Of a stretch of 64,000 nucleotides of DNA, positions 50,980-58,538 are shown in pieces. Below the pieces are notes generated by a model, which was given only the letters and a program-made list of their open reading frames with translations, was not told the DNA's origin and searched no databases. Positions within the stretch are counted from its first letter, which is position 1, and the number at the start of each line of letters is the position of its first letter. Position numbers and translations under genes: made by a program. Source of the DNA: JAVJUV01 sp047314965 (lineage in GTDB: Bacteria > Pseudomonadota > Alphaproteobacteria > Rhodobacterales > Rhodobacteraceae); the NCBI RefSeq assembly GCF_047314965.1, contig NZ_JBLBVK010000045.1, positions 1 through 64,000 of the forward strand, written 5' to 3'.

Positions 50980-52943
50980 TCGGCCGGCACGCATTGCGGT
51001 GCCTTGCGGGCACCGGCCGCAACGCGAAAGCGGCGGTCGGACAGCGACAAACAGCCTCCCAGCGCCATGATGATCGCGCCAGCCCAGATCCAGTTGGCAA
51101 ACGGCTTGATATAGGTGCGCACGGCATACCCGCCGCCGTCCTGCGGATCACCGATCACGAGGTAGAGATCCCGGAACACGCCGTTGTCAATGTCCGCTTC
51201 GGTCGTGGGCATGCCCGCGACCGGATAGACGCGTTTCTCGGGGAAAAGCACGGCCTCCTCTTGCCCGTCCCTGACCATGCGCAATTCGGCCATGGTGGAG
51301 ATATAATTCGGTCCTTCGACCCGCTGCACGTCGACCAGCGTGACTTCGTAATTGCCAACCTCGAAGGTTTCCCCCTCGCGGGCCACCCGGATGTCCTCGA
51401 TCTGCCAGGCGGTCATGGCCGCGATGCCGAAAATCGTGATGCCAAGCCCGGCGTGCGCCACGACCCGGCCCCAGTCGGCACGGGGCAAGCGGAGGGCGCG
51501 CCCGAATTTCTGCGACGCATCGCTCCCCGTACGGGTCCAAAGATCGACAGCGGCACCAAAGACCAGCCACGCCCCCAGAAGCGCACCCACAGGCGCCAGC
51601 AGCGTTTTCTCCGTTTGAACCACCCAGGCCAAAGCCGAGACGAGGAACGCCGCGATCAGGGCCAGCCAGAGAGGCCGCATCACACGGCCCAGCTTCGCCC
51701 GCTTCCACGGAAGGACCGAGCCGATGGGCAGGATCGCCGCAAGCAAAAGCATGAAGGGTGTGAAGGCGGCATCGAAGAACGGCGGCCCGACCGATAGCTT
51801 CCGGTCCCAGATCATCTCGGCAATAAGAGGCCAGATCGTGCCGATGAAGACCACGAAGGTCGCCACCGCAAGCAGCACGTTGTTCGCAACAAGCGCGCTT
51901 TCGCGGCTGACGATGCCAAAGACGCCCTTGGCCTGCAACTCGCCCGCGCGGAAAGCGTAGAGCGTCAGCGCGCCGCCCATGAAGACCCCGGTAATCGCCA
52001 GCAAGTAGACGCCGCGCTCGGGATCGTTGGCGAAGGCGTGGACACTGGTCAAAACGCCCGAACGTACGATGAAGGCCCCGATCAGCGAGAACCCGAAGGC
52101 CAGGATGGCCAGCAGGATCGTCCAGCTTTTCAGCGCCTCACGTTTCTCGACCACGATGGCCGAATGCAGAAGCGCCGCAGCGATCAGCCAGGGCATGAAC
52201 GAGGCATTCTCGACCGGATCCCAGAACCAGAACCCGCCCCAGCCCAGCTCGTAATAGGCCCACCACGACCCCAGTGCGATCCCTATCGTCAGGTTCAGCC
52301 AGGCCAGAAGCGTCCAGGGCCGCACCCAGCGCCCCCACGCGGCGTCCACCCGGCCTTCGATCAACGCGGCGACGGCAAAGGAGAAGGACATCGAAAGGCC
52401 GACATAGCCCAGGTAGAGAAACGGCGGATGGAAGGCGAGACCGGGATCCTGCAGGAGGGGGTTCAGATCCTGCCCGTTCATCGGCGGATTGGCCAGGCGC
52501 AGGAACGGATTCGAGGTGAAGATCAGGAACCCGAGGAAGGCAACGCCGACCGAGGCCTGAACGCCCAAAACCCGCGCTTTCAGCCGCTCGGGCAGGTTAC
52601 CGCCGAAAAGCGCCACCAGCGCGCCGAACACCGCAAGGATCAGACACCAGAGCAGCATCGAACCTTCGTGGTTTCCCCAGACGCCCGTCACCTTGTAAAG
52701 CATCGGCTTCAGCGTATGCGAGTTCAGCGTCACCAGCCGGACCGAGAAATCCGACGTCACGAAGGCATAGGTCAGCGCGCAGAACGAGAAGGTCAGAAGC
52801 GCCGCCTGCGTCAGGGCGGCGGGTCCGGCTATGGCCATCCAGCCACGCCAGCCCTTATGCGCCCCGACAAGCGGCAGCACGAATTGCACCAAGGCCACCA
52901 GGAGGGCCAGTATCAGGCTGAAATGTCCGGTTTCGATGATCAT
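50976..52943 (-). CDS. ccmF: Heme lyase subunit CcmF
   Basis: The 655-residue polytopic protein has the tryptophan-rich WWD-type signature WGGFWFWDPVENASFMPWL, the early VTGVWGNHEGSMLLWCLIL motif, NPFLRLANPP and a large periplasmic loop ending FWNW-type text near ADWGRVVAHAGLGI. It works with CcmH and CcmE in cytochrome c heme attachment. The start at 52943 (MIIETGHFSLILALL) is chosen over 52985 because it places the first helix correctly. Confidence 0.95.
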   Translation of the reverse strand: MIIETGHFSLILALLVALVQFVLPLVGAHKGWRGWMAIAGPAALTQAALLTFSFCALTYAFVTSDFSVRLVTLNSHTLKPMLYKVTGVWGNHEGSMLLWCLILAVFGALVALFGGNLPERLKARVLGVQASVGVAFLGFLIFTSNPFLRLANPPMNGQDLNPLLQDPGLAFHPPFLYLGYVGLSMSFSFAVAALIEGRVDAAWGRWVRPWTLLAWLNLTIGIALGSWWAYYELGWGGFWFWDPVENASFMPWLIAAALLHSAIVVEKREALKSWTILLAILAFGFSLIGAFIVRSGVLTSVHAFANDPERGVYLLAITGVFMGGALTLYAFRAGELQAKGVFGIVSRESALVANNVLLAVATFVVFIGTIWPLIAEMIWDRKLSVGPPFFDAAFTPFMLLLAAILPIGSVLPWKRAKLGRVMRPLWLALIAAFLVSALAWVVQTEKTLLAPVGALLGAWLVFGAAVDLWTRTGSDASQKFGRALRLPRADWGRVVAHAGLGITIFGIAAMTAWQIEDIRVAREGETFEVGNYEVTLVDVQRVEGPNYISTMAELRMVRDGQEEAVLFPEKRVYPVAGMPTTEADIDNGVFRDLYLVIGDPQDGGGYAVRTYIKPFANWIWAGAIIMALGGCLSLSDRRFRVAAGARKAPQCVPAE

Positions 52944-53009
52944 GCAGGAAGAGTAATCCGCCGCCTCGCCAAGGCCAAGGGCCAAGGACGCTTGGTCGCG
53001 GGTCCCCGA

Positions 53010-53435
53010 TCAAAGTCGCGTGACGTGAAGCATTGCCGAGACCGCGATAGCGAACGCCACCGGCGCCGCCCAAAGCCCCCGCGCCAGCCCCAGCGACCGT
53101 CCTATGACCGAGAAGTGAAGCACGGCTCCGACGAAATAGACGGACAGGCAAAGGAAAAGCGCCACGTTCTCACGCATGAACGCCGGAGTATCGAGGAGGT
53201 TGTAGATCCACCACCAGCCCATCACGCTTGCCGCCCCGGCCCAGCCGAAGGACATCCCCACGGCCAGCGGCGTCGCACGCTGCATCCATAGCCAGAGAAA
53301 GGTCAGCGACACCATCGCGGCCATCAGCGTGAACGCGCCATAGCTGATCTCGTAGGCCGCCTCGTACCCCAGCGCGGCATAGATCACGAGCATCGCCGAG
53401 ACTGCCAGGCCCATCACTCTCAACGCATCCGTCAT
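53010..53435 (-). CDS. Unidentified 141-residue polytopic membrane protein
   Basis: The protein has about five hydrophobic segments (residues 8-22, 29-50, 57-76, 88-104, 117-136) with aromatic-rich FLWLWMQRA and WWWIYNLL. I do not recognise the family. The start at 53435 overlaps the stop of a 41-residue ORF in ATGA and is coupled to the lysis cassette upstream. It lies between that cassette and ccmF. It could belong to the cassette or to cytochrome biogenesis. Confidence 0.65.
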   Translation of the reverse strand: MTDALRVMGLAVSAMLVIYAALGYEAAYEISYGAFTLMAAMVSLTFLWLWMQRATPLAVGMSFGWAGAASVMGWWWIYNLLDTPAFMRENVALFLCLSVYFVGAVLHFSVIGRSLGLARGLWAAPVAFAIAVSAMLHVTRL

Positions 53436-53557
53436 CGTTTCAACACCTCGCGCAGCGCCGCATCCAGACGGTCTGCGGCTTCGTTGTTCCGCCGGAGCGC
53501 GGCGTCGAACCGGCGCCCGGCAAGATATCTTCGGATCCGGTTCAGGACGCGCCACAT
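53432..53557 (-). CDS. 41-residue basic protein in the lysis cassette
   Basis: ATG at 53557 is preceded by GAGGAG with 7-base spacing. The frame encodes 41 residues beginning MWRVLNRIRRYLAGRRFDAA and ending LREVLKR, strongly basic and predicted helical, amphipathic. The stop overlaps the start of the next gene in ATGA, and the start follows the upstream gene's stop by 3 bp. These three coupling signs support translation. It has no obvious homologue that I can name; a regulator of the holin or a small membrane-binding peptide is possible. Confidence 0.55.
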   Translation of the reverse strand: MWRVLNRIRRYLAGRRFDAALRRNNEAADRLDAALREVLKR

Positions 53558-53560
53558 CGC

Positions 53561-53758
53561 TCAGCTCCTCGGCATCCGTTCGCGGATCACAGTGGCGATC
53601 TCGGTCAGGACGACGGCGTTCTTGTCCAGAACGTCGCGGGTCGCCTGATCCTTCTGGAAATCCCGCCAGAGCAGGAAGAACACCAGAAGCACCCAGGGAC
53701 CGTGATCGGCAACCAGCTTGAAAATCAGGTCACCGCCCAAGGCTTCGCCTCCAGTCAT
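53561..53758 (-). CDS. Small single-pass membrane protein in the lysis cassette
   Basis: From ATG 53758 the product has 65 residues: a start MTGGEALGGDLIFKLVADHG, a hydrophobic helix GPWVLLVFFLLW, and a charged tail with TRDVLDKNAVVLTEIATVI. In-frame ATGs at 53770 and 53782 give 69 or 73 residues and the choice is uncertain. It overlaps the holin end by 29 bp or more. A short N-out helix plus a soluble tail resembles phage small holin, antiholin or inner-membrane spanin proteins, but this is only topology. Confidence 0.6.
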   Translation of the reverse strand: MTGGEALGGDLIFKLVADHGPWVLLVFFLLWRDFQKDQATRDVLDKNAVVLTEIATVIRERMPRS

Positions 53759-54308
53759 CGAGCGCGGCATTCTCTTCGCCATCCTCAGGTCCGTCGCGCT
53801 CAGTCACTTCCGGCGACGGCGCCTCTTCGTCCGCGTCCTCCGGCGCCAGCGCTTCGAGATCACGGATATGACGCATCACCTCCGGCGTCCGTGCCAGTGT
53901 CTCGGCCAGCCCGCGCTGATAGTCCTGCGCTTTCACCTGGTGGCGCGCACCGAAGTAAAACGACACGATCGCCCCCATCAGCCACCAGAGCGGCTCGGGC
54001 ACCAGCGCGATCCCCTGCATGCGCGCCGCGAACCAGACCGGATCGACCAGCGCGGCGACGAACAGGCCTAGCACACCGAAGGCGAGAAACGGGCGCGGCA
54101 AACGGTTCAGCCCATCGATCACGCGGTCGAACAGGCCCTGCCTCTGAAAGGCGAATTCGGATGCGAACTGTGCCAAGGCGGCGGCCTCCCGCGCCGCGCT
54201 GCGCACCGCCTCGGCCTCGGCGTTCGGGCGAAAGACCTCGATGGTCTCGCGCACCGCGTTGCGGCCGCCCCCGAAGACCACGCCCAGGATGTTTCCGATC
54301 AGCCCCAT
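53730..54308 (-). CDS. Holin-family protein, gene-transfer-agent/phage type
   Basis: The 192-residue protein opens MGLIGNILGVVFGGGRNAV, has two membrane helices at about residues 74-90 and 107-124 (FLAFGVLGLFVAALVD, PLWWLMGAIVSFYFGARH), and a long acidic tail. Such proteins open the inner membrane for an endolysin. It overlaps the endolysin gene by 10 bp. In Rhodobacter capsulatus a holin and endolysin pair outside the main cluster release gene transfer agents; this pair fits that description. Confidence 0.78.
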   Translation of the reverse strand: MGLIGNILGVVFGGGRNAVRETIEVFRPNAEAEAVRSAAREAAALAQFASEFAFQRQGLFDRVIDGLNRLPRPFLAFGVLGLFVAALVDPVWFAARMQGIALVPEPLWWLMGAIVSFYFGARHQVKAQDYQRGLAETLARTPEVMRHIRDLEALAPEDADEEAPSPEVTERDGPEDGEENAALDDWRRSLGR

Positions 54309-54910
54309 GCCGCGACCCTCGCCCGATGCTCGGCCTCGCTCAGGTGGTAGCGCGGCGAGATGAACACCTCGGCGCGCGTGATCCAGCCTCCCTTTCCACC
54401 ATCGCGGCGCCGGGCATATTTCCGGCTCGCCAGCCGTCGATCCGCGAGGGCGTAATAGTAGTTCCGGCGCGCGATCCCATAGGCATCCGCGATATGTTCC
54501 GGCGCCGCCGCCGCGGCCTGCCGCGCGGCGTCGCGCGTCAGCGGACCAACCGCGCCGTCAACCAAGACGGAAAAGCCCATTCGCCCCAGAAGCCGCTGGA
54601 GAAGCCGTACCGCATGCGCCCCGGCGTTCACCTGCATGTCGAACACGCTGGCCTGCAGAGGCGCGGGAAGCCAGTCGATCCTTGGCTTCAGGAAATACTC
54701 GGCGATGAAGATCTCGCGCGCCTGCCGGCGTGTCAGCCGCTTCACGTCCGACACCGAAACCCGGCCGTCGCCGTCGAGGTCCAGCCCCAGCCTTCGCATG
54801 GTGTGGATCGTCACGCCGTGGTTGGTCGCGCCGCCCGGATCGTCCGGATCGTTCGCATACCCGCCTTCGCGGGCGAGAATCTCATCGACAATGGCTTCGA
54901 CAGACAGCAT
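54299..54910 (-). CDS. GH108-type N-acetylmuramidase endolysin
   Basis: The 203-residue protein has the glycosyl hydrolase 108 (DUF847) signature: catalytic Glu15 in ILAREGGYANDPDDPGGATN, the following HGVTIHTMRRLG, and a peptidoglycan-binding domain (QASVFDMQVNAGAHAV, FSVLVDGAVGPLT). It would cut the cell wall during lysis. There is no signal peptide, as expected for a holin-dependent endolysin. It is the first gene of the cassette, 57 bp after ccmE in transcription order. Confidence 0.88.
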   Translation of the reverse strand: MLSVEAIVDEILAREGGYANDPDDPGGATNHGVTIHTMRRLGLDLDGDGRVSVSDVKRLTRRQAREIFIAEYFLKPRIDWLPAPLQASVFDMQVNAGAHAVRLLQRLLGRMGFSVLVDGAVGPLTRDAARQAAAAAPEHIADAYGIARRNYYYALADRRLASRKYARRRDGGKGGWITRAEVFISPRYHLSEAEHRARVAAWG

Positions 54911-54967
54911 CGGGAGCGCTCCACTTGATGCGGAGACGCTCCCATTTCGGTCTTAACGGTCAGGTAA

Positions 54968-55411
54968 CTAGCCGTTCGGCTCCTGGTAGACGCCCTGTTC
55001 CTTCAAGGCGTCGATCACCTCGGCGGGCATGTAGGTCTCGTCATGACGCGCGAGAATCTCGGAGGCCTCGAACACGCCATCCACATAGCGGCCCGTGCCC
55101 ACCATGCCTTCGCCCTCACCGAAGAGATCAGGCAAAACCCCGGTATAGGACACCGCGATCGAGGCACCGCCATCGGTCACGCTGAAGGTCACGGTCTCGC
55201 CCTGACCCCGCACCAGCGTACCTTCCTCGACCAGCCCGCCGATCCGGAACACTTCGGTCGGCGGAGGCGGCGCATCGGCGACTTCACTTGGGCTGCGGAA
55301 AAACTGAAGCGCATCGGGCGCGGCAATGTAGAACGCCGAGAACGCGGCGATCATGGCCACCACAGCAAGCACGATCACCTGGATTCGGCGCTGCTTCTTC
55401 AATCCCTTCAT
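54968..55411 (-). CDS. ccmE: Periplasmic heme chaperone CcmE
   Basis: The 147-residue protein has an N-terminal anchor (IQVIVLAVVAMIAAFSAFYI), an OB fold with FRIGGLVEEGTLVRG and GVLPDLFGEGEGMVG, and the heme-binding ILARHDETYMPAEV, where His123 binds heme covalently and Tyr127 is an axial ligand. It delivers heme to CcmF. Together with ccmF and ccmH it brackets the lysis cassette. Confidence 0.95.
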   Translation of the reverse strand: MKGLKKQRRIQVIVLAVVAMIAAFSAFYIAAPDALQFFRSPSEVADAPPPPTEVFRIGGLVEEGTLVRGQGETVTFSVTDGGASIAVSYTGVLPDLFGEGEGMVGTGRYVDGVFEASEILARHDETYMPAEVIDALKEQGVYQEPNG

Positions 55412-55478
55412 CGCTCAACCCCTGATAACGCCCGCTTCATTTGGTCCTTTGCGCCCGCGATTTCAACGCGTCAGAATG

Positions 55479-55561
55479 CCCTTCTTCTTTTCGCAAATAC
55501 TCTGGGGAGCGCGAGGGGTGAAACCCCTCGCCCGCCGCGCCGGCAAAGCCGGCGCAAAACC
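55479..55561 (+). repeat. Dispersed hairpin repeat, copy E
   Basis: The element reads CCCTTCTTCTTTTCGCAAAT followed by ACTCTGGGG, then CGAGGGGT-GAA-ACCCCTCG (55512-55530) and GCGCCGGC-AAA-GCCGGCGC (55537-55555), ending AAAACC against the argC stop. The orientation matches the other copies although the flanking genes are on the minus strand. Confidence 0.75.
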
Positions 55562-56590
55562 TCAGGGATAGACCGGCGCGGCCATCAGCCCCGCCGTCTC
55601 GTCTTCGCCCAGCATCAGGTTCGCGTTCTGAATCGCCTGCCCCGAGGAGCCCTTGGTCAGGTTGTCGATCACGGCCACCACCGTCGCACGTCCCGCCAGA
55701 CGATCGCCGACCACGCCGATGTGACAGAAGTTCGAAGCGCGCACGTCCTTCATCTGAGGCACCTCGCCCATGGGCAGAACCTGGATGAAGACCTCGTCCC
55801 GATAGGCCTCCGCCAGCGCGGCATGCACCGCCGCCGGGTCGCCCTTGACATAGGAGGTCAGCAGAATCCCCCGCGTCGCCGGGATCAGGTGGGGCGTAAA
55901 CTGAACGCGCACCGGCCGACCCGCGATCTTGGAGAATTCCTGATCGAACTCTCCCAGATGGCGGTGCTTGCCGCCCATGGAATAGCCTTTGACGTTCTCG
56001 AACAGCTCCGAGAACAGGAGGTGCTCCTTCAGCGAACGTCCGGCCCCGCTGGCCGCCGCCTTCAGATCCATGATGATGTCATCCAGATCGATTACGCCCG
56101 CGGCGATCAGCGGGCGCAGCGCGAACTGACCCGTGGCCGCGTTGCAGCCGGTGCCCGCCACAAGGCGCGCGCCCCGGATCTCGTCCCGGTAGAACTCGGT
56201 CAGCCCGTAGACCGCTTCCTTCTGCAGGTCCGTCGCCGCATGCGCCTGCCCGTACCAGGTCGCATAGGCCTCAGGATCGCGCAGCCGGAAGTCGGCTGAA
56301 AGATCGACCACCTTCAGGTCCCTCGGCAGCTCCGATATCACCGCCTGGCTGGTGGCATGGGGCAGCGCGCAGAAGGCCAGGTCGATCCCCGAGAAATCGA
56401 TATCCTCGATCTTCGAGAGATCCGGCAGGTCCATGTGCCGCAGATGCGGATAGACCTCCGCCATCGGCTGGCCCGCCTTGCGGTCGCCCGACAGGGCGGC
56501 AATCCGGAACGAGGGATGGGTGGCGATCAGCCGGACAAGTTCGGCGCCGGTGTAACCCGAGGCGCCCAGAATGGCGATGTTATGGGACAT
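55562..56590 (-). CDS. argC: N-acetyl-gamma-glutamyl-phosphate reductase
   Basis: The 342-residue dehydrogenase has the Rossmann start NIAILGASGYTGAELVRL, the catalytic Cys in VAGTGCNAATGQFAL and GRSLKEHLLFSE. It makes N-acetylglutamate semialdehyde in arginine synthesis. It is 53 bp after murI. Confidence 0.95.
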   Translation of the reverse strand: MSHNIAILGASGYTGAELVRLIATHPSFRIAALSGDRKAGQPMAEVYPHLRHMDLPDLSKIEDIDFSGIDLAFCALPHATSQAVISELPRDLKVVDLSADFRLRDPEAYATWYGQAHAATDLQKEAVYGLTEFYRDEIRGARLVAGTGCNAATGQFALRPLIAAGVIDLDDIIMDLKAAASGAGRSLKEHLLFSELFENVKGYSMGGKHRHLGEFDQEFSKIAGRPVRVQFTPHLIPATRGILLTSYVKGDPAAVHAALAEAYRDEVFIQVLPMGEVPQMKDVRASNFCHIGVVGDRLAGRATVVAVIDNLTKGSSGQAIQNANLMLGEDETAGLMAAPVYP

Positions 56591-56643
56591 GGGCCCACTC
56601 CTTCAGAAATCGATAGTCGGTGTAAGACGATAAGAGCGCCGCC

Positions 56644-57456
56644 TCAAGCGGCGTGAAACTCGGTTCGTCGTCGGAGAAACCGCGTCGCCTGGTCGCTGAC
56701 CCTTTGCGGATCGCCCGTGGTCAGGAACATCGGCACCTGCCCCGGCCCCTTCATCTCGGGCCGACGCTCCAGGTAATCGGCGAGAGACGCCGCGACGAGG
56801 TCGGGCTGGCTGAACACTTTCACATCGGGCCCCAACGCATCGCGGAAGATATCCTCGACGATCGGATAATGCGTGCATCCGAGGACGGCCGCATCCGGGT
56901 CCGGCATCTTGCGCTTCAGGGCGTCCACGTGGCTGCGCACCAGCGCTTCGGCCAGGATCATGTCGCCTTCCTCGATCGCGTCGACCACGCCGCCGCAGGC
57001 CTGCGCCTCGACATCGACGCCGATCGCCCGGAACGCCAGCTCGCGCTGAAAGGCTCGGCTGCGCACCGTGGCGGGCGTCGCGAACAGGGCCACATGCTTG
57101 ACGCCCACTTCCCGCGGCGGGCTGTTGTCGCCCCAGTGCCGTTCCGTCAACGCCTCGATCAGCGGCACGAACACGCCAAGCACCCGCTTGTCGCGCGGCA
57201 CCCAATGCTCCTGCATCCGCCGGAGTGCCGCCGCGGACGCCGTGTTGCAGGCCAGGATCACAAGGTCGCAGCCCGCATCGAACAGCCGCTGACACCCCTG
57301 GATCGTCAGGTCGTAGATATCGTCGGCATCCCGCACACCGTAGGGCGTGTGCTTGTTGTCGCCGTAATACACGATCGGCTGATCCGGCAACCGCTCGGCC
57401 ACCGCGCGATAGACCGTCAGCCCGCCAAGCCCTGAATCAAATATTCCGACCGCCAT
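56644..57456 (-). CDS. murI: Glutamate racemase
   Basis: The 270-residue enzyme has the two catalytic cysteines in VILACNTASAAAL and AAVLGCTHYPIVEDI, with GIFDSGLGGLTV at the start and YYGDNKHTPYG. It makes D-glutamate for peptidoglycan. The start at 57456 (MAVGIFDSG) overlaps the upstream acyltransferase gene by 20 bp. Confidence 0.94.
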   Translation of the reverse strand: MAVGIFDSGLGGLTVYRAVAERLPDQPIVYYGDNKHTPYGVRDADDIYDLTIQGCQRLFDAGCDLVILACNTASAAALRRMQEHWVPRDKRVLGVFVPLIEALTERHWGDNSPPREVGVKHVALFATPATVRSRAFQRELAFRAIGVDVEAQACGGVVDAIEEGDMILAEALVRSHVDALKRKMPDPDAAVLGCTHYPIVEDIFRDALGPDVKVFSQPDLVAASLADYLERRPEMKGPGQVPMFLTTGDPQRVSDQATRFLRRRTEFHAA

Positions 57457-58369
57457 GCGCGTCAGCCCGCCTGTGTTTCGCCTCGAACTCGAATCCGTAA
57501 TCGGGTTCGAGAACCGTTGGCGACAGGGCATAGGTCCGGCGGCGCAAAAAGTCCATCATCGCCTTCGGATCGCGCGCCCGCGCCTCGATCTCGACCGCCG
57601 GGATCGGTGCGCCGATCACGACCCGCACCGGCTCGTCCGTCCGCCGCTTGAATTCCTTGATCAGCAGCGCCATGCGCAACGTCGTATGCAGATGGCTCGC
57701 AACCTGGAACAGGCGCGAATTGGCGCCCTCGAACCAGACCGGCACCACCGTCGCGCCGCTTTTGGCGATCATCTTCGCGGTAAAGGTCCGCCAGCCGGGG
57801 TCCATCGGCCGCGAGAATGGCCGGGCCGAAGTCGAGACCGTACCGCCGGGAAACACGCCGATCGCGCCGCCATCCGACAGGTAGGAGAGCGCCGCCTTCC
57901 GCGTCTCCACATTGAGCGCCACGGCCTCCTTCGTCTCGTCGAAGGAAATCGGAAGAATGATCCGGTCCAGGTCCTCGGCCTTGCGGAAGATCCTGTGAGC
58001 CAGAATGCGGAACTCGCCCTGGCGGCGCTCTGAAAGGATATGCCCCAGCATCAGCCCGTCGAGGATACCGTACGGATGGTTCGCCACGACAACCACCGGG
58101 CCTTCGGCCGGAATATTCTCCAGCGCGCCTCCGATGATGTCCAGGGACAGGCCATAACGCTGCACCATCACCGCCCAGAAGTCCGCGCCTCCGGCTACCT
58201 CGTCCTGGTATCCCGCCGCCCGGCGGATCAGCCGCAACCGGCCGGTGGCATTCTCGAGAACGCGTATCATGGCGCGCCCGCCCCGCGTCTGCGCGGAATA
58301 GGCATAGGAAATATCTCGGGCAACCTGTCGGTTCATCAACGTCACCAGGGCGGTTTCAGCCTGCGCCAT
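57437..58369 (-). CDS. Lysophospholipid acyltransferase-family protein (PlsC-like)
   Basis: The 310-residue protein carries the acyltransferase motif VVVANHPYGILDGLMLG, where the usual HxxxxD reads His-Pro-Tyr-Gly-Ile-Leu-Asp, plus the GVFPGGTVSTS and VPVWFEGAN blocks. It would acylate lyso-lipids at the membrane. GGAGA precedes the start at 58369; the longer upstream frame crosses repeat copy F and is rejected. Confidence 0.85.
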   Translation of the reverse strand: MAQAETALVTLMNRQVARDISYAYSAQTRGGRAMIRVLENATGRLRLIRRAAGYQDEVAGGADFWAVMVQRYGLSLDIIGGALENIPAEGPVVVVANHPYGILDGLMLGHILSERRQGEFRILAHRIFRKAEDLDRIILPISFDETKEAVALNVETRKAALSYLSDGGAIGVFPGGTVSTSARPFSRPMDPGWRTFTAKMIAKSGATVVPVWFEGANSRLFQVASHLHTTLRMALLIKEFKRRTDEPVRVVIGAPIPAVEIEARARDPKAMMDFLRRRTYALSPTVLEPDYGFEFEAKHRRADAHGGRNI

Positions 58370-58448
58370 AAGGCATCTCCGCGACCCTGACGAGACTCCT
58401 TGAAGATTTCGCGATGCTCCTTGCCTGCCTGTGTCCTCGGCGCACAGG

Positions 58449-58537
58449 TCTTCCTCTTGGGAAAAATACTTCGAGGGAGACCGCGCTCTCAGCGCGGACG
58501 GGGGCAGCGCCCCCACCGCGCCGCCTTTGGCGGCGCG
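58449..58537 (+). repeat. Dispersed hairpin repeat, copy F
   Basis: The element reads GTCTTCCTCTTGGGAAAAAT followed by ACTTCGAGGG, then three hairpins: CCGCGCT-CTC-AGCGCGG (58481-58497), GGGGGC-AGC-GCCCCC (58500-58514) and GCGCCGCC-TTT-GGCGGCGC (58518-58536). It lies between the acyltransferase and iorAB genes and is the longest copy. Confidence 0.75.
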
Positions 58538-58538
58538 C

